Assembly (NCBI GenBank): GCA_019155205.2
Contig: JAHNZQ020000181.1
Span: forward strand, 348,122-411,887
Length of the DNA: 63,766 nt
Reading direction: 5' to 3'
Origin: Gracilaria vermiculophylla
Lineage: Eukaryota > Rhodophyta > Florideophyceae > Gracilariales > Gracilariaceae
Shown here: one piece after another, positions 10,338-19,986 of the stretch
Position numbering within the stretch: the first letter of the stretch is position 1
Layout: each line of letters starts with the position of its first letter
Position numbers and translations under genes: made by a program
Notes under the pieces: generated by a model
Seen by the model: only the letters and a program-made list of their open reading frames with translations
What the model was told of the DNA's origin: nothing
Databases searched by the model: none

Positions 10338-11414
10338 ATGAAGGTCGCAGTGCTGGGGTCCGGCAACGGAGGATGCGCCATCGCGTTTGACTGTGCTGCT
10401 CATGGCGACACCGTGAGGCTGTTCGACTTCGAGACGTTTCCGAGCACGATTGCCGAAGTTCAAAAGCACGGAGGCATCCACTCTGAAGGGCAACTGGAAG
10501 GTTTCGCGCCAATCGCGTACGCCGGGCATGACATCGAGGAAGCTCTAGACGATGTGGACGTGATATACGCCGTGGGGCCGGCGTACAGCACGCGCCCGTT
10601 CGCGGAGGCTTGCAAGCCGCACCTCAAGGCGGAGCACGTCGTCATTGTATGTCCCAGCTCCTGCGGCGGGGCGATTGAGTTCAAGAGAGCTGTGGGGCTG
10701 GACCTGGCGAGCTGCGAGCCGCTCGTCGCCGAGACGTCCACTCTGCCGTATGCGGTGCGTGTCTGCGGCGCGGCGAAAATCAACGTGTACCTCAAGCTCA
10801 AGGGCGGGTTGTTTCTCGCCGCTCTGCCGGCGTCGCAGTCGCAGCGCGCCATTGACGCGGTGAAGCATGTGTACCCGGCGATGGAAAGGGCGCAAAACGT
10901 GATGCAAACATCGCTGCAGAACGGAAACCCGGTGATTCACCCGACAGTTACGCTGTTGAACACGGCGGTGATCGAGCGCACGGGCAGCAAAATGCTGTTC
11001 TACGAGGAGGGCGTCACGGAAGGCGTTGGAAGAGTGATGAAGGCGGTGGACCAGGAACGAATCGCAATTGGTCGCGCGCTCGGGGTGGATGTGCTGCCAG
11101 ACCCGGAGCTTGCCATCGCGCAGGGCTATGCGACGGATTCAAGTTACGACCGTGGCTACTCGGAAGCGCCGGGGTTTCAGGGCATCAAGGCGCAAAGCAG
11201 CCTGAACAATCGGTACTTTCACGAAGACGTTGGGTACGGGCTTGTGTTTCTGCAAGACTTGGGGCGGCACGTGGGAGTTAAGACCCCGATTATGGACTCG
11301 ATAATAAGTATTGTGTCGGTAGTGATGGATCGCAAGTACTTGTCTGAGGCTCCGCGAACAATGGCCACGCTAGGGCTGGCGGATATGACTGTTGCGGATC
11401 TTCGTAAGCTCTGA
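10338..11414 (+). CDS. NAD(P)-dependent opine dehydrogenase-like enzyme
   Basis: 358 residues of the octopine/nopaline dehydrogenase family, which reductively condense an amino acid with an alpha-keto acid using NAD(P)H. The N-terminal Rossmann fold begins at residue 1 with MKVAVLGSGNGGCAIAFD (dinucleotide motif G7-S-G-N-G-G12). The C-terminal helical domain carries the family segment NPVIHPTVTLLNTAVIE, with the histidine that acts in catalysis in characterised members, and YDRGYSEAPGFQGI. Length is typical. The start is fixed by the beta strand leading into the glycine motif. Opines have, as I recall, been reported from some red algae, so a role in amino-acid or osmolyte metabolism is conceivable; the substrate cannot be read from sequence. 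Distant ketopantoate-reductase-type enzymes are an alternative. Confidence 0.8.
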   Translation: MKVAVLGSGNGGCAIAFDCAAHGDTVRLFDFETFPSTIAEVQKHGGIHSEGQLEGFAPIAYAGHDIEEALDDVDVIYAVGPAYSTRPFAEACKPHLKAEHVVIVCPSSCGGAIEFKRAVGLDLASCEPLVAETSTLPYAVRVCGAAKINVYLKLKGGLFLAALPASQSQRAIDAVKHVYPAMERAQNVMQTSLQNGNPVIHPTVTLLNTAVIERTGSKMLFYEEGVTEGVGRVMKAVDQERIAIGRALGVDVLPDPELAIAQGYATDSSYDRGYSEAPGFQGIKAQSSLNNRYFHEDVGYGLVFLQDLGRHVGVKTPIMDSIISIVSVVMDRKYLSEAPRTMATLGLADMTVADLRKL

Positions 11415-12041
11415 CGAACAAAATAGACTGTGTAGCTCGGTAGCTGTCGGGGGCTGGTTTGTGTTGGCGGGCAAGGGCGCCCCGTCGCAAGTTGTGCGTG
11501 GACTGAATCATTAGGCAGCTGAGAGCAAAGGCGCTCTGCAGTGGCAATGCAAAGATGAGATGATGAATGCAATGATGGTAGACAGACTGAGGGATTGGGT
11601 GCGGCGAGGAAGTGTTCGGCTTCAAGGTGTCTGTGAAAGGCCGTTTGATCGCTACTTGCTCTCGGATTAGCGCCGTGCCGTAGCGTTCGCACCGCTGTTC
11701 GCTCATCACACACGGGCTGCATTGCACAGCGCGGCGGCTTTTAAACACCAGACATTTGGTTGAAAACGTTGTGCGCGTGCCGAGAAGCTGAGCAGACTCG
11801 CGGCCGCCGGCAGAAGCGCCTGCACTCACGGCGCCGGCGCCCTCGCGCGCCTGCGCCGTGAGCCCAGGCGCTCGTGAAGGTCAACTTTGCAGCGCCGTTG
11901 TCACACCGCGCGCACAGTACGCGCGGCCACGCGCGACAGGCGCGCACGCGGCGCACGTGGCGCTCGCCGCTTGGCCGCACAGCCGTTCCAGCGCGCGCAG
12001 CGCCGCGATCAGCGCGGCGGCGCGCCGGCGGCGCGTCGGCC
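11415..12041. other. Intergenic region upstream of LSM12
   Basis: No gene is supported. The second half becomes very GC-rich towards the LSM12 start. Frames across it change with composition and carry no domain. Confidence 0.45.
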
Positions 12042-12085
12042 ATGAGCCCGCCCGTCCGCGTGCCCTCTCCGCCGCCGCCACCGCC

Positions 12086-12117
<32 letters not shown>

Positions 12118-12427
12118 CGCCGCCCGCCCCGCCGGCCATGGACGCGCGCCCGCAGCCGGGCATGAGCTTCGAGGTGGGCAAGCCAATCGCCGTCCACCTC
12201 AGCGACGGCTCTTTGCTGCGCGGCTTCGTGCACGCCGAGGACCGCGGCGCCGGCCTGCTGTGCCTCGAGCTCATTCCCTCCGCGCAAATAGCGCTTGTGC
12301 CGCTCGTCAACGTCAAGTCGGTGGCGCCGTTCCCGCACCCCGCCGAGTCGCGCAAGTGGCCCTCGAACTGTGCGTGTCGCCCGCCCCCGCGTCCGACCCC
12401 CGCGCCGCCGCCCGTCTGCTAACCGCT

Positions 12428-12821
<394 letters not shown>

Positions 12822-13056
12822 GCCGCCGCGCCGCGCCCGCAGTCCCCCTCGACCTGCAGAAGCTGCGCCTCGACGAGCGCCGCACGTATGAAAAGCACGA
12901 GCACGAGTTCAGCCAGCTCGGCGTGGGCGTGTCGCCGTTGGCGCAGGCTGTCTTCGACGTGCTCGCCAAAACAATGCAGTGCACCTGGGACGGCAAGGAT
13001 ATTCTCATTTTGGACTCGGTGCGGCTCGCGCCGCCGTACACAGTCAAGGCAATCAG

Positions 13057-13140
13057 GTAAGCTACCGCGCGCGCGCGCGCGCGCGCGCCGCCAGCCAGCT
13101 GCGCAGCGCTCTGACCGCACGCCGCGCTTGTTTGTGCCAG
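13057..13140 (+). other. Spliceosomal intron of LSM12
   Basis: 84-bp intron. The donor CAG|GTAAG is canonical, a branch-like CTGAC lies near 13111-13115, and the acceptor is TTTGTGCCAG|C. It contains an alternating (CG)n run of over 25 bp just after the donor. Splicing joins AG to C (Ser) and restores the conserved family tail (EGSGHAAAVERVQ); without splicing the frame stops at TAA 13058-13060. This is the only intron I can support inside a coding region here. Confidence 0.75.
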
Positions 13141-13249
13141 CACGGAAGGCAGCGGCCACGCAGCAGCCGTCGAAAGGGTCCAAATGGTTCTCACCCGCGA
13201 AGCGCACAGAATAACAAGTGTCGCAGATGCAAATGGTGTCAAGCCATAA

Positions 13250-13545
13250 CACCGCGGCGTCCAAAGTCTAATCCGCCTAACAACGCCTGCGCCCTTTCGC
13301 TGCGCGCTCGCGCCATGCGCCGCGCCGAACCGCCGCCGCGCCGCGCCGCCGCTCACAGTAAACGCAACGGGAGGCACGGGACAACACAGAAACCTAATGT
13401 TAATGTACACACGACGTTTAGCCACCTCGCCTCGCGCAAACGTCTCGCGCGGCGCGGCGCGCCCCGGTCGAAAAAATACGCCCCCAACGAACAAACGCAC
13501 GCAGGTGGGCTCATCTCTAGTCAACCCACGCGGCGGCGTGCGCGT
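13250..13545. other. Convergent intergenic region, LSM12 / MYB
   Basis: 296 bp of GC-rich 3' flank between the LSM12 stop (+) and the MYB stop (-). No gene is seen. Confidence 0.5.
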
Positions 13546-14952
13546 TCAACACGGCACGGCGGCGCCCTTGGTGCCGCGCGCGGTCTTGTCCACGCGCTTG
13601 GGCGCGTTCGGAGCCGCCGTCCACAGCGCGAGCAGCCGTGACGCCACCATGCAGTCGCCCTCGTGCTGGTGCACCTTGGGCGGCACATGTCCGTCCTGGC
13701 ACACCACGGCGGCGCGGCGGCGGTGAAACCTGCGAGACGCCGCCTCGCCGCTCGTCGACCCGCCGCTGCACGTGTCGATGTCCGCCTCGAAGCCCGACGA
13801 CCCCGCCGAGGAGCTGCGCTTGCCCACGCTGTCGGCGCCTTTCTTCGGCTGGTCGCGCGGCTGCTCGCCGTCGCCGTCGTCGCCGCCGTCGCCGTCGTCG
13901 CCGCCGTTGCCGCCGCTGTGGCTGCCGGGCGGCGGCGGAGGTGCGGCCGGCGCGCCGCACGGCGCAGGGGGCGGCGGCACGCGCGCCACCGCGCGGCGCT
14001 TGGGCGCACCCTGATCGGGCGCCAGTCCGTCGCCTTCGGGGGCGGCGCGCTTTGGCGGCGGGTCTGCCTGCGGCGCATGCTGGTGCGCGCGCGCTTGCGC
14101 CGTCTTGACCGGAACGGAGGCGGTCGGGGCGGTGGCGATCGGAGCGGCGGCGATCGGAGCGGTGGCGGCGACGGCGTACGCTTGCGGCGCCATGGCGGAG
14201 CAACTGGGGAGAGGCGCCGCGTGGGCGGCGCCGTGCTTGACACTGTGTGAATGCGGGGCATTGTGAGACGGTGCGGCAGCAGACTGGTGCACGGCACACA
14301 TCGTCGAGCAGTAGTACGGGTGCGCGTGGTGGTGCGCGGGGTGGTGCGTGTGGCGGTGGGCGTGATGGTGCGGATGGTGGGCGTGCGGTGGCGGTGGTGG
14401 ATGGTACGGAGAGTAGTACGGCGCAACGGGTTGCAGCAGGTGCGGCGGGTAATAGCGATATGACGGCGCTCTGTACGAGGCGTACGGGTAGGGCGAGTGG
14501 GAGGAAGTTACATGGGGGCGGATGGCGGTTGGCGCGGCGGGGGCGATGCTGACCGGCGCGGAGAAGGCGGCGCTGGTGGGCGGCGCGGCGAGCAACTGGC
14601 GCGGCAGCGACGACGAGTGCGAGGTGGGGCGGGGGGTTGGGGCGGGCGCCGACGCGGGGGCGTCCAAGCACCTGGAGCGCGAGCGGCGCGGGCGCGGAGG
14701 CGGGATGGAGTGCAGGGCGGCGGAGCGGTTGCGCTCGAGGCGCAGAAAGTACTTTTGGGCGTGGGAGCGAATCTGCACTGCGGTTTTGGTGGCGACGTCG
14801 CGCTCGATGGCCTTCCACTCGCGGCCGTAGAGCGCCAGTGCGGTGAGGAAGCGGTTGTGCTCATCCGGTGTCCAGTACTCACGACGCTTTGTGAGCACGT
14901 ACTTCTTGCGCGAAGCCTTGTGGTCGCGCTCGCGCATGGGGCTGCTGCTCAT
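13546..14952 (-). CDS. SHAQKYF-type single-repeat MYB transcription factor
   Basis: 468-residue nuclear protein. Near the N-terminus (about 24-75) is one MYB repeat, [20 protein letters not shown] followed by [20 protein letters not shown] and KYF. The SHAQKYF motif in the third helix defines the CCA1/LHY/REVEILLE-like class of plants and algae, which binds evening-element-type DNA and often serves circadian or light control; that role is not shown here. The rest is low-complexity: Pro/Tyr-rich, then a His-rich block (about 190-220), Ala-rich stretches, an acidic Gly/Asp segment, and a better-ordered C-terminus ([20 protein letters not shown], then [14 protein letters not shown]) that may be a conserved module. 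ATG 14952 is chosen because it directly precedes the basic run before the MYB repeat; the frame stays open upstream through a minisatellite and is not believed. Confidence 0.85.
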   Translation of the reverse strand: MSSSPMRERDHKASRKKYVLTKRREYWTPDEHNRFLTALALYGREWKAIERDVATKTAVQIRSHAQKYFLRLERNRSAALHSIPPPRPRRSRSRCLDAPASAPAPTPRPTSHSSSLPRQLLAAPPTSAAFSAPVSIAPAAPTAIRPHVTSSHSPYPYASYRAPSYRYYPPHLLQPVAPYYSPYHPPPPPHAHHPHHHAHRHTHHPAHHHAHPYYCSTMCAVHQSAAAPSHNAPHSHSVKHGAAHAAPLPSCSAMAPQAYAVAATAPIAAAPIATAPTASVPVKTAQARAHQHAPQADPPPKRAAPEGDGLAPDQGAPKRRAVARVPPPPAPCGAPAAPPPPPGSHSGGNGGDDGDGGDDGDGEQPRDQPKKGADSVGKRSSSAGSSGFEADIDTCSGGSTSGEAASRRFHRRRAAVVCQDGHVPPKVHQHEGDCMVASRLLALWTAAPNAPKRVDKTARGTKGAAVPC

Positions 14953-15846
14953 AGCGACGGCGGCGGGGGGGTGGTGGCGGTGGAGATGGGCGCAGCGCGG
15001 TGCAAGTGCGGCGGTGCGCGGCGGCGGGCGGACGGAGCGGGACGATGGGCGAGTGGCGCGTGTTGCAGCGGGGCGCGGCGGGGCGCGGCGATGTGCGGCG
15101 GAGGTGAGCGATGCATCGACGGCCGGACAAGCGCCACAAGAGCGCGAGCGCGGGCGGCGCCGCACGCGGCCGCCAAACGCCGCCGCGCGCGCCCCCCGCC
15201 GCGCCGAAGCGCGCGCGTGCGTACTTGGCGCCGTCCCGTTGGCGGCGCCGCCCGTAGTTTGGTTGCGAATCGCCGTGCGCGCACACGAATTCTCGCCGCC
15301 TGCGGCGCGGCGCGTGCCGCTTCGCGCAGCCGAAACGGCGGTGCACCCGCCAACCCGATGCGCGGCCGATGGCGAGCGTCGCCTCAGCGGCGCTATCGCT
15401 CGGGCGAACGCTTTCGCTTGGGCGAGCGCGCTTACGCTTGGGCGAGCGCGCTTTCGTTCGGGCGAGAGCGCTTTCGCTTGGGCGAGCGCTTTCGCTTGGG
15501 CGAGCGCTTTCGCTTGGGCGGGCGCTTTCGCTTGGGCGAACGCGCTTTCGCTTGGGCGAGCGCGCTTTCGTTCGGGCGAGCGCGTCTTCGCTCGGGCGAG
15601 AGCGCCTTCGCTTGGGCGAGAGCGTTCGCTTGGGCGAGCGCTTTCGCTTGGGCGGGCGCTTTCGCTTGGGCGGGCGCTTTCGCTCGGGCGAGCGCGCCTT
15701 CTCTTGGCGCCGACCGCAGCGCCCCGCCCGTCCTTCGGGCTCAGGGGCACCCCGCTGACAGCCGCGCCGCCTCCCCCGCGACGCCCGCTGTCCACTTTGC
15801 TCCGTCGCCCGCTCGCCGCCGCTCGCCCGCCGCCGCGCCCGCGCCC
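14953..15846. promoter_or_regulatory. Divergent promoter region, MYB / small coiled-coil gene, with minisatellite
   Basis: 894 bp between two divergent start codons. The MYB-proximal 400 bp is very GC-rich. The other half is dominated by the 18/20-bp minisatellite. Long frames on both strands run through it only because the repeats contain no stop codons. Coding function is rejected; regulatory function is possible. Confidence 0.5.
15391..15705. repeat. 18/20-bp minisatellite
   Basis: About 16 imperfect units of CTTTCGCTTGGGCGAGCG alternate between 18-bp and 20-bp spacing (the longer form has an extra GC). Variants include TTCGTTCGGGCGAG and CGGGCGCTTTCGCT. Each unit carries the near-palindrome CGCTTGGGCGAGCG. 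The array lies about 140 bp upstream of the coiled-coil gene and 440 bp upstream of the MYB gene. Confidence 0.9.
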
Positions 15847-16233
15847 ATGGCCGCCGAGACCCCGCCCGACCCGCAACTCGTCGCCGACCAAGCCGCCGAG
15901 CACCTCGTCGCGCTGCAAAAGGAGCTCGTCGAGACGCTCACCTCCCACTTCAACGCCGCCTTTGCAAACCAGCTCGCCGCCATTCAAACTCATATCCGTT
16001 CGCTGGAGCAGCTGGACACCCAGCTTCAGCGCGCCCACGAGCAGCTGTCCGCCGTCACCAGTCGCTTCAGCGCCGACACCGACGCTGTCATCCGTCACTT
16101 CGTGCACGCTGCCGCTCACCACCGCAAAGACGCCCCCAGCAGTCCGTCACCGCCGGTCACTCGCTCCAAATCTCGCCCGGCATCGTCGCGGGACAACAGC
16201 CGCCATTCCAAAGCTGCCGACGGCCTCGCTTAG
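15847..16233 (+). CDS. Small coiled-coil protein, unknown
   Basis: 128-residue protein starting [20 protein letters not shown], with two long amphipathic helices (about 10-90, heptad-patterned, e.g. [20 protein letters not shown]) and a disordered Ser/Pro/Arg/Lys tail (about 100-128). Size and pattern resemble small subunits of multi-protein complexes such as BLOC/BORC or Mediator, but I cannot assign one. ATG 15847 (CCCATGG) is chosen because the upstream open frame is the minisatellite. Codon use matches its GC-rich neighbours. Confidence 0.6.
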   Translation: MAAETPPDPQLVADQAAEHLVALQKELVETLTSHFNAAFANQLAAIQTHIRSLEQLDTQLQRAHEQLSAVTSRFSADTDAVIRHFVHAAAHHRKDAPSSPSPPVTRSKSRPASSRDNSRHSKAADGLA

Positions 16234-17017
16234 CAAGCACTTAAATTCAGCAACCGTGCACGCGCCGCCAGGCAGCGGCCCGCGTCAATGGTGCCAACTG
16301 CGGTGAGCATGCCCGCTTGTTTCACACATGAGGCTGTGCACTTCGCTCCCACAAACAGCCCGCACGATTCCCATTTCCAGTCCTTTCCCTGCCGCGCTGC
16401 TCCCCAGCTTTGCGCATCCTGCTATGAGACGTGATGCACGTTTCGCTTCAAACGGCTTTTTCAGACCTTCTCACATTCCCGCCCTCCATGTCCTCGACGG
16501 CTCTTGCATTTGTTTCATCGGCCGCGACATCGACGCAAGCATTGATGTGAGTCTTAGCCACTTCTCTCGCTGGGACGGATAAGAGGAGGCGATCACGCAC
16601 GGAGAGCAAAGTGCACCGTCACACATGGCGGAGCACCGCGTCATCTAGATTGCCTTCCCTTTTTTCGCCCTTTTTGGTGCGAAAAATAAGCCAACAATAA
16701 AACAAACCCAGTTTCGTTCTTATTCTCTCTCTCTCGCAGACACGTCCGCGCCCCTGTCATCATTCACTGTTTGAGAAACCGGCGTATCTAGCACAGCGCG
16801 CGGAATAGCCTCAAGGTGTCAGCCTCCCTCACCTTGGCTGGTCTTCTCACCACGGAACCGTTTGCGTCTGCCCTATGCTCACATTTGCCTCCTGCTAACC
16901 TGACGAAACTGACCTTTGGAGTTGGGGTCACCGCCCACGACGCGCGTTCTGGTCATCCGAGGCCGACCCCAGCAACGCCACGCGCATCGTGTGCCAGGTT
17001 GCCGTCCGTCTGGCGGG
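16234..17017. other. Intergenic region upstream of COG1
   Basis: No gene is supported. AATAAAAC near 16695 could be the poly-A signal of the preceding small gene. A (TC)n-CAG stretch near 16722-16739 looks like a splice acceptor and could end an intron in the COG1 leader, but no donor can be fixed. Confidence 0.45.
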
Positions 17018-19717
17018 ATGGCAAAGCCTCAGGCCCGCGCTTCCCATCCAGTGCTCACAACCGGCTCCGTCTCTTCTGAAGTGACCCATCTGTTCCGCAC
17101 AAAGCGAGTGTCAGACATTCGAACATTTGAAGCCCAAATTCGACATGACGCCGAAGACAAGTCCAGCGCGCTTCGAGATTTGCTCGGCACCAGGTACAAG
17201 GACATTCTCAGCGCCGCCGACGAAATGACCTCTATGCGCGACGCCAGTGTCACAAAAGTGCGCGACGCCCTGCGCGATTTCACATTGTCCACCAACGAGC
17301 TGAAGCAACACTTTCTGAGCAAGGGAAGTGAAAACAAATCCGAGACCATCAACGACGATCTGGAGAGGCGCCGCGGTGTGCATGTCGTCGGATCAAGGCT
17401 CAAGCACATCGTTGACTCACCCGAAGTATTGTACGCGAACATTGAGTCTGGAGAAATTTACGAAGCGGCTGTGCGCTACTCGCTGGCGTTTGACAACTAC
17501 AAGAAGGTGATGAGCACCACCGGTTTGGAACGAGTGGCAAATAGGTTTGCCGAGCTGCAATGGCAGCAAGTTAAGGTTTTCAAGGACCAGATTTTGGGAG
17601 CCGCAGAGAACAAACTCCAAACTTCTGGGCACACCTCTCAAGAATATGCACGCGTATTTGTTTCACTGATCCTCCTCTCCGAAAACTGCGACATCATCTC
17701 CATTCTCGATGGAATGCTGGCTAGCAGAACTGGTCTAATCTGGAATGAAGATCAAGGCAGGTTGTACTCAGAGGTCCATTTGCAGATGAAGCGGATAGCC
17801 ACTATCGTAAGGGAAACGATATCATGCATATCCGAGATTTTCTGGGGCGAAAACGGCGTTTCCACTCTGTTGCAGGGCGTCAACGATGCAGCTATAGACG
17901 AGGTTTCTAAGCTCAAAGACAAGGGAGCACTGAATTCAGCATGCGTCGCATGGACTCGAAACGTTAAAGGTTGGTTAGAAGAACGAGGTAGCTCGATTCT
18001 TGCCGCCGCCGATACATCTCGCCAGCTTGCGGATACGTTGCGGGCTATAGATGATGCGTTCGACTACGATCAATGGGAAGACGACTGTCAAAAAGTCTTG
18101 CAGGCGTCTCCAAGTTTTGTGTTTGACATTTTCAAGCCTTTTATCAGAGATAGAGCAGGCGTGGTAGCGCAAGTATGCATACAACGAACGGTGAAAAAAG
18201 TCCTGCAAGATATCAATGGAGCTTGGGCTAGTATTGAAACCCGTTCTCATGCCGGAAAGAGAGTCTGGGCTGCCATCTCGAGCAAATCAGTGGGGCCAAG
18301 CATTATAACAGAGGAAACGGACAAGAGCCACTATAAGTATCAGAAAACCGAGAGTATTGCTATCGCTCAAATACTATCATCCAACGGGCAAGTTGCCGAG
18401 ATCATCGGAACTTTTGATGGATCCGTGAAAGATGCCATCACAGACGTCCAAGCTCTTACGAAACGAATTACCGCTGTCTCAGAGGATTTTGTCAGCTCGG
18501 TGAGATCAAATCTTCCCCGAATATTGAGCGACCTAACCAAACGGTTGGATTCGATATCTATTGATGATCCAAGTGATCGTTCAAAGTTGGAAGAAACATG
18601 CGACTACTACACTGGATGTACCTTGTTTGTAGCCTGGTTGTCAACCGCATTCAAAAACGCTGAAAGCGTGCGGAGAGCATACTTTTTTCCGGAAGTTGGC
18701 AAGCCAGCAGAAAAGGAGCTGGACGCTTATAAAGACTTTCAACAGACAGCAGTGCAGCTATCATCAACTGCATACAGCGTGTGGGCAAAGCATTTATTGC
18801 TAGAGTTTGGTGAAAAGCTGCTTTCAGAGCTAATCGTGGCGAAGAACCTTAAAGCTAAGATGGGCTGGTCACCCAGAATAGTGTCAAACAAGCCTCAAAA
18901 CCAACCAGACTGTGGAGAAGATACACAATATCCAACCAGTGTTTCTTCATCGCTAATCAATTTTCTACTAGAGGTCAACTCGGCAGCAAGCCGAGCTGGG
19001 GGTTTCGCGCTCCCCCATGATGCCATTTCTCACCTTCAACGAGAGATAGTCTGCGTATCAACTCGAACTTATAGTAGTGCATTGAATATGTATTGCAATG
19101 AACCGAAAACAGTTGGGAAACTTAAATTGGGATCTGAAGACGTGGGAACGAAGGACATAGTTCTAATGCAAATGTTGTTTGACGTTAAGGTCATTCAGGA
19201 TATGTTTGGTTTGGCAACCCAACCACAATTTGATGAAGCGAGTGAACTTGCAAACGTAGAATCTTCAATTCAGTCCATGATGAATCCGGCTTCGCTATCC
19301 ATTTGCAGAGAACCATTGGAAGAAGCCGTGCGAAGCTATGTATCGCGAACATGCGTTTTGCTTGGTCTCCTCGGTCAACGCCACGCAGCAGAAAGCTTGC
19401 AAGCCAAGAGTTCTCACTCAGTTTCAAGCGGAAATGCGTCGAGCAATCTTGTCACTCTTGCGAAAACAGTCCCACGCTTCACTTATCTCCCGGCACCCAT
19501 GCCGTCGACATATTCAATAACAGCGGCAGGGGTTACGAGTGGCCTAAATACCAAGTCAGCGAGTATGCTTCGAAATCAGGTGAGTAGTACAAACATTTCT
19601 GCTCATCGGAAGAAGGACTCAGAAACATCTGTAGCAGATTATGCATCGAAAGTGACTGAAAGTGTTGGTCGGTTTGGCAGAGGGTTCTTCGAATCTTTTA
19701 CAAGGAAGGTGACATGA
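17018..19717 (+). CDS. COG1: COG complex subunit 1 (Golgi tethering)
   Basis: 899-residue COG1-like protein. The conserved oligomeric Golgi complex tethers retrograde vesicles at the Golgi. The N-terminus has the Vps51/COG1 signature, VTHLFRTKRVSDIRTFEAQI then LLGTRYKDILSAADEMTSM, followed by a long, mostly helical rod without enzymatic motifs. The length fits COG1 of plants and animals. ATG 17018 places this module about 15 residues from the start; ATG 16916 in the same frame would add a non-conserved Arg-rich stretch. The frame is uninterrupted despite a donor-like CAGGTGAGT at 19577-19585. GC content is clearly lower than in genes to the left. The end GRFGRGFFESFTRKVT is amphipathic. Confidence 0.85.
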   Translation: MAKPQARASHPVLTTGSVSSEVTHLFRTKRVSDIRTFEAQIRHDAEDKSSALRDLLGTRYKDILSAADEMTSMRDASVTKVRDALRDFTLSTNELKQHFLSKGSENKSETINDDLERRRGVHVVGSRLKHIVDSPEVLYANIESGEIYEAAVRYSLAFDNYKKVMSTTGLERVANRFAELQWQQVKVFKDQILGAAENKLQTSGHTSQEYARVFVSLILLSENCDIISILDGMLASRTGLIWNEDQGRLYSEVHLQMKRIATIVRETISCISEIFWGENGVSTLLQGVNDAAIDEVSKLKDKGALNSACVAWTRNVKGWLEERGSSILAAADTSRQLADTLRAIDDAFDYDQWEDDCQKVLQASPSFVFDIFKPFIRDRAGVVAQVCIQRTVKKVLQDINGAWASIETRSHAGKRVWAAISSKSVGPSIITEETDKSHYKYQKTESIAIAQILSSNGQVAEIIGTFDGSVKDAITDVQALTKRITAVSEDFVSSVRSNLPRILSDLTKRLDSISIDDPSDRSKLEETCDYYTGCTLFVAWLSTAFKNAESVRRAYFFPEVGKPAEKELDAYKDFQQTAVQLSSTAYSVWAKHLLLEFGEKLLSELIVAKNLKAKMGWSPRIVSNKPQNQPDCGEDTQYPTSVSSSLINFLLEVNSAASRAGGFALPHDAISHLQREIVCVSTRTYSSALNMYCNEPKTVGKLKLGSEDVGTKDIVLMQMLFDVKVIQDMFGLATQPQFDEASELANVESSIQSMMNPASLSICREPLEEAVRSYVSRTCVLLGLLGQRHAAESLQAKSSHSVSSGNASSNLVTLAKTVPRFTYLPAPMPSTYSITAAGVTSGLNTKSASMLRNQVSSTNISAHRKKDSETSVADYASKVTESVGRFGRGFFESFTRKVT

Positions 19718-19986
19718 TATACAGTATTGACCAGTGTTTTATTAGAGCTTTAACAAGTTATTCCGCGTTCCTCAGCGGAGGATAAAGGCAAGATGGTTAG
19801 GTTCCGCTGTATCAACCTTTCCGCGCCCATGTAATAATGAGAAACTCGTGGTCTGTTCTGCCGAATAAGCAAAAAAAGTCAGCCGAACCATGAGGTTTTT
19901 GAGTTGTAGATTTGAGCTCTGTATTTTCAAAGCCGTGAACGCTTGCGTCCTTCACATTAGTGCTTTCCATATCAATAATCAGAACC

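Noticed and set aside
11462..11471. E2F-like TTGGCGGG upstream of LSM12
   Set aside because: Only a partial match, lacks the T and A flanks, and is located far from the start in GC-rich DNA where such cores occur by chance.
14497..16306. 500-850-residue frames on both strands through 15.39-15.70 kb (repeats such as RPSESA or AFAWAS)
   Set aside because: The minisatellite lacks stops in several frames. The believable genes start outside it at 14952 (-) and 15847 (+).
19577..19585. Canonical splice donor CAGGTGAGT in COG1
   Set aside because: The frame continues without interruption to a sensible C-terminus, and no acceptor restoring a different conserved ending was found.
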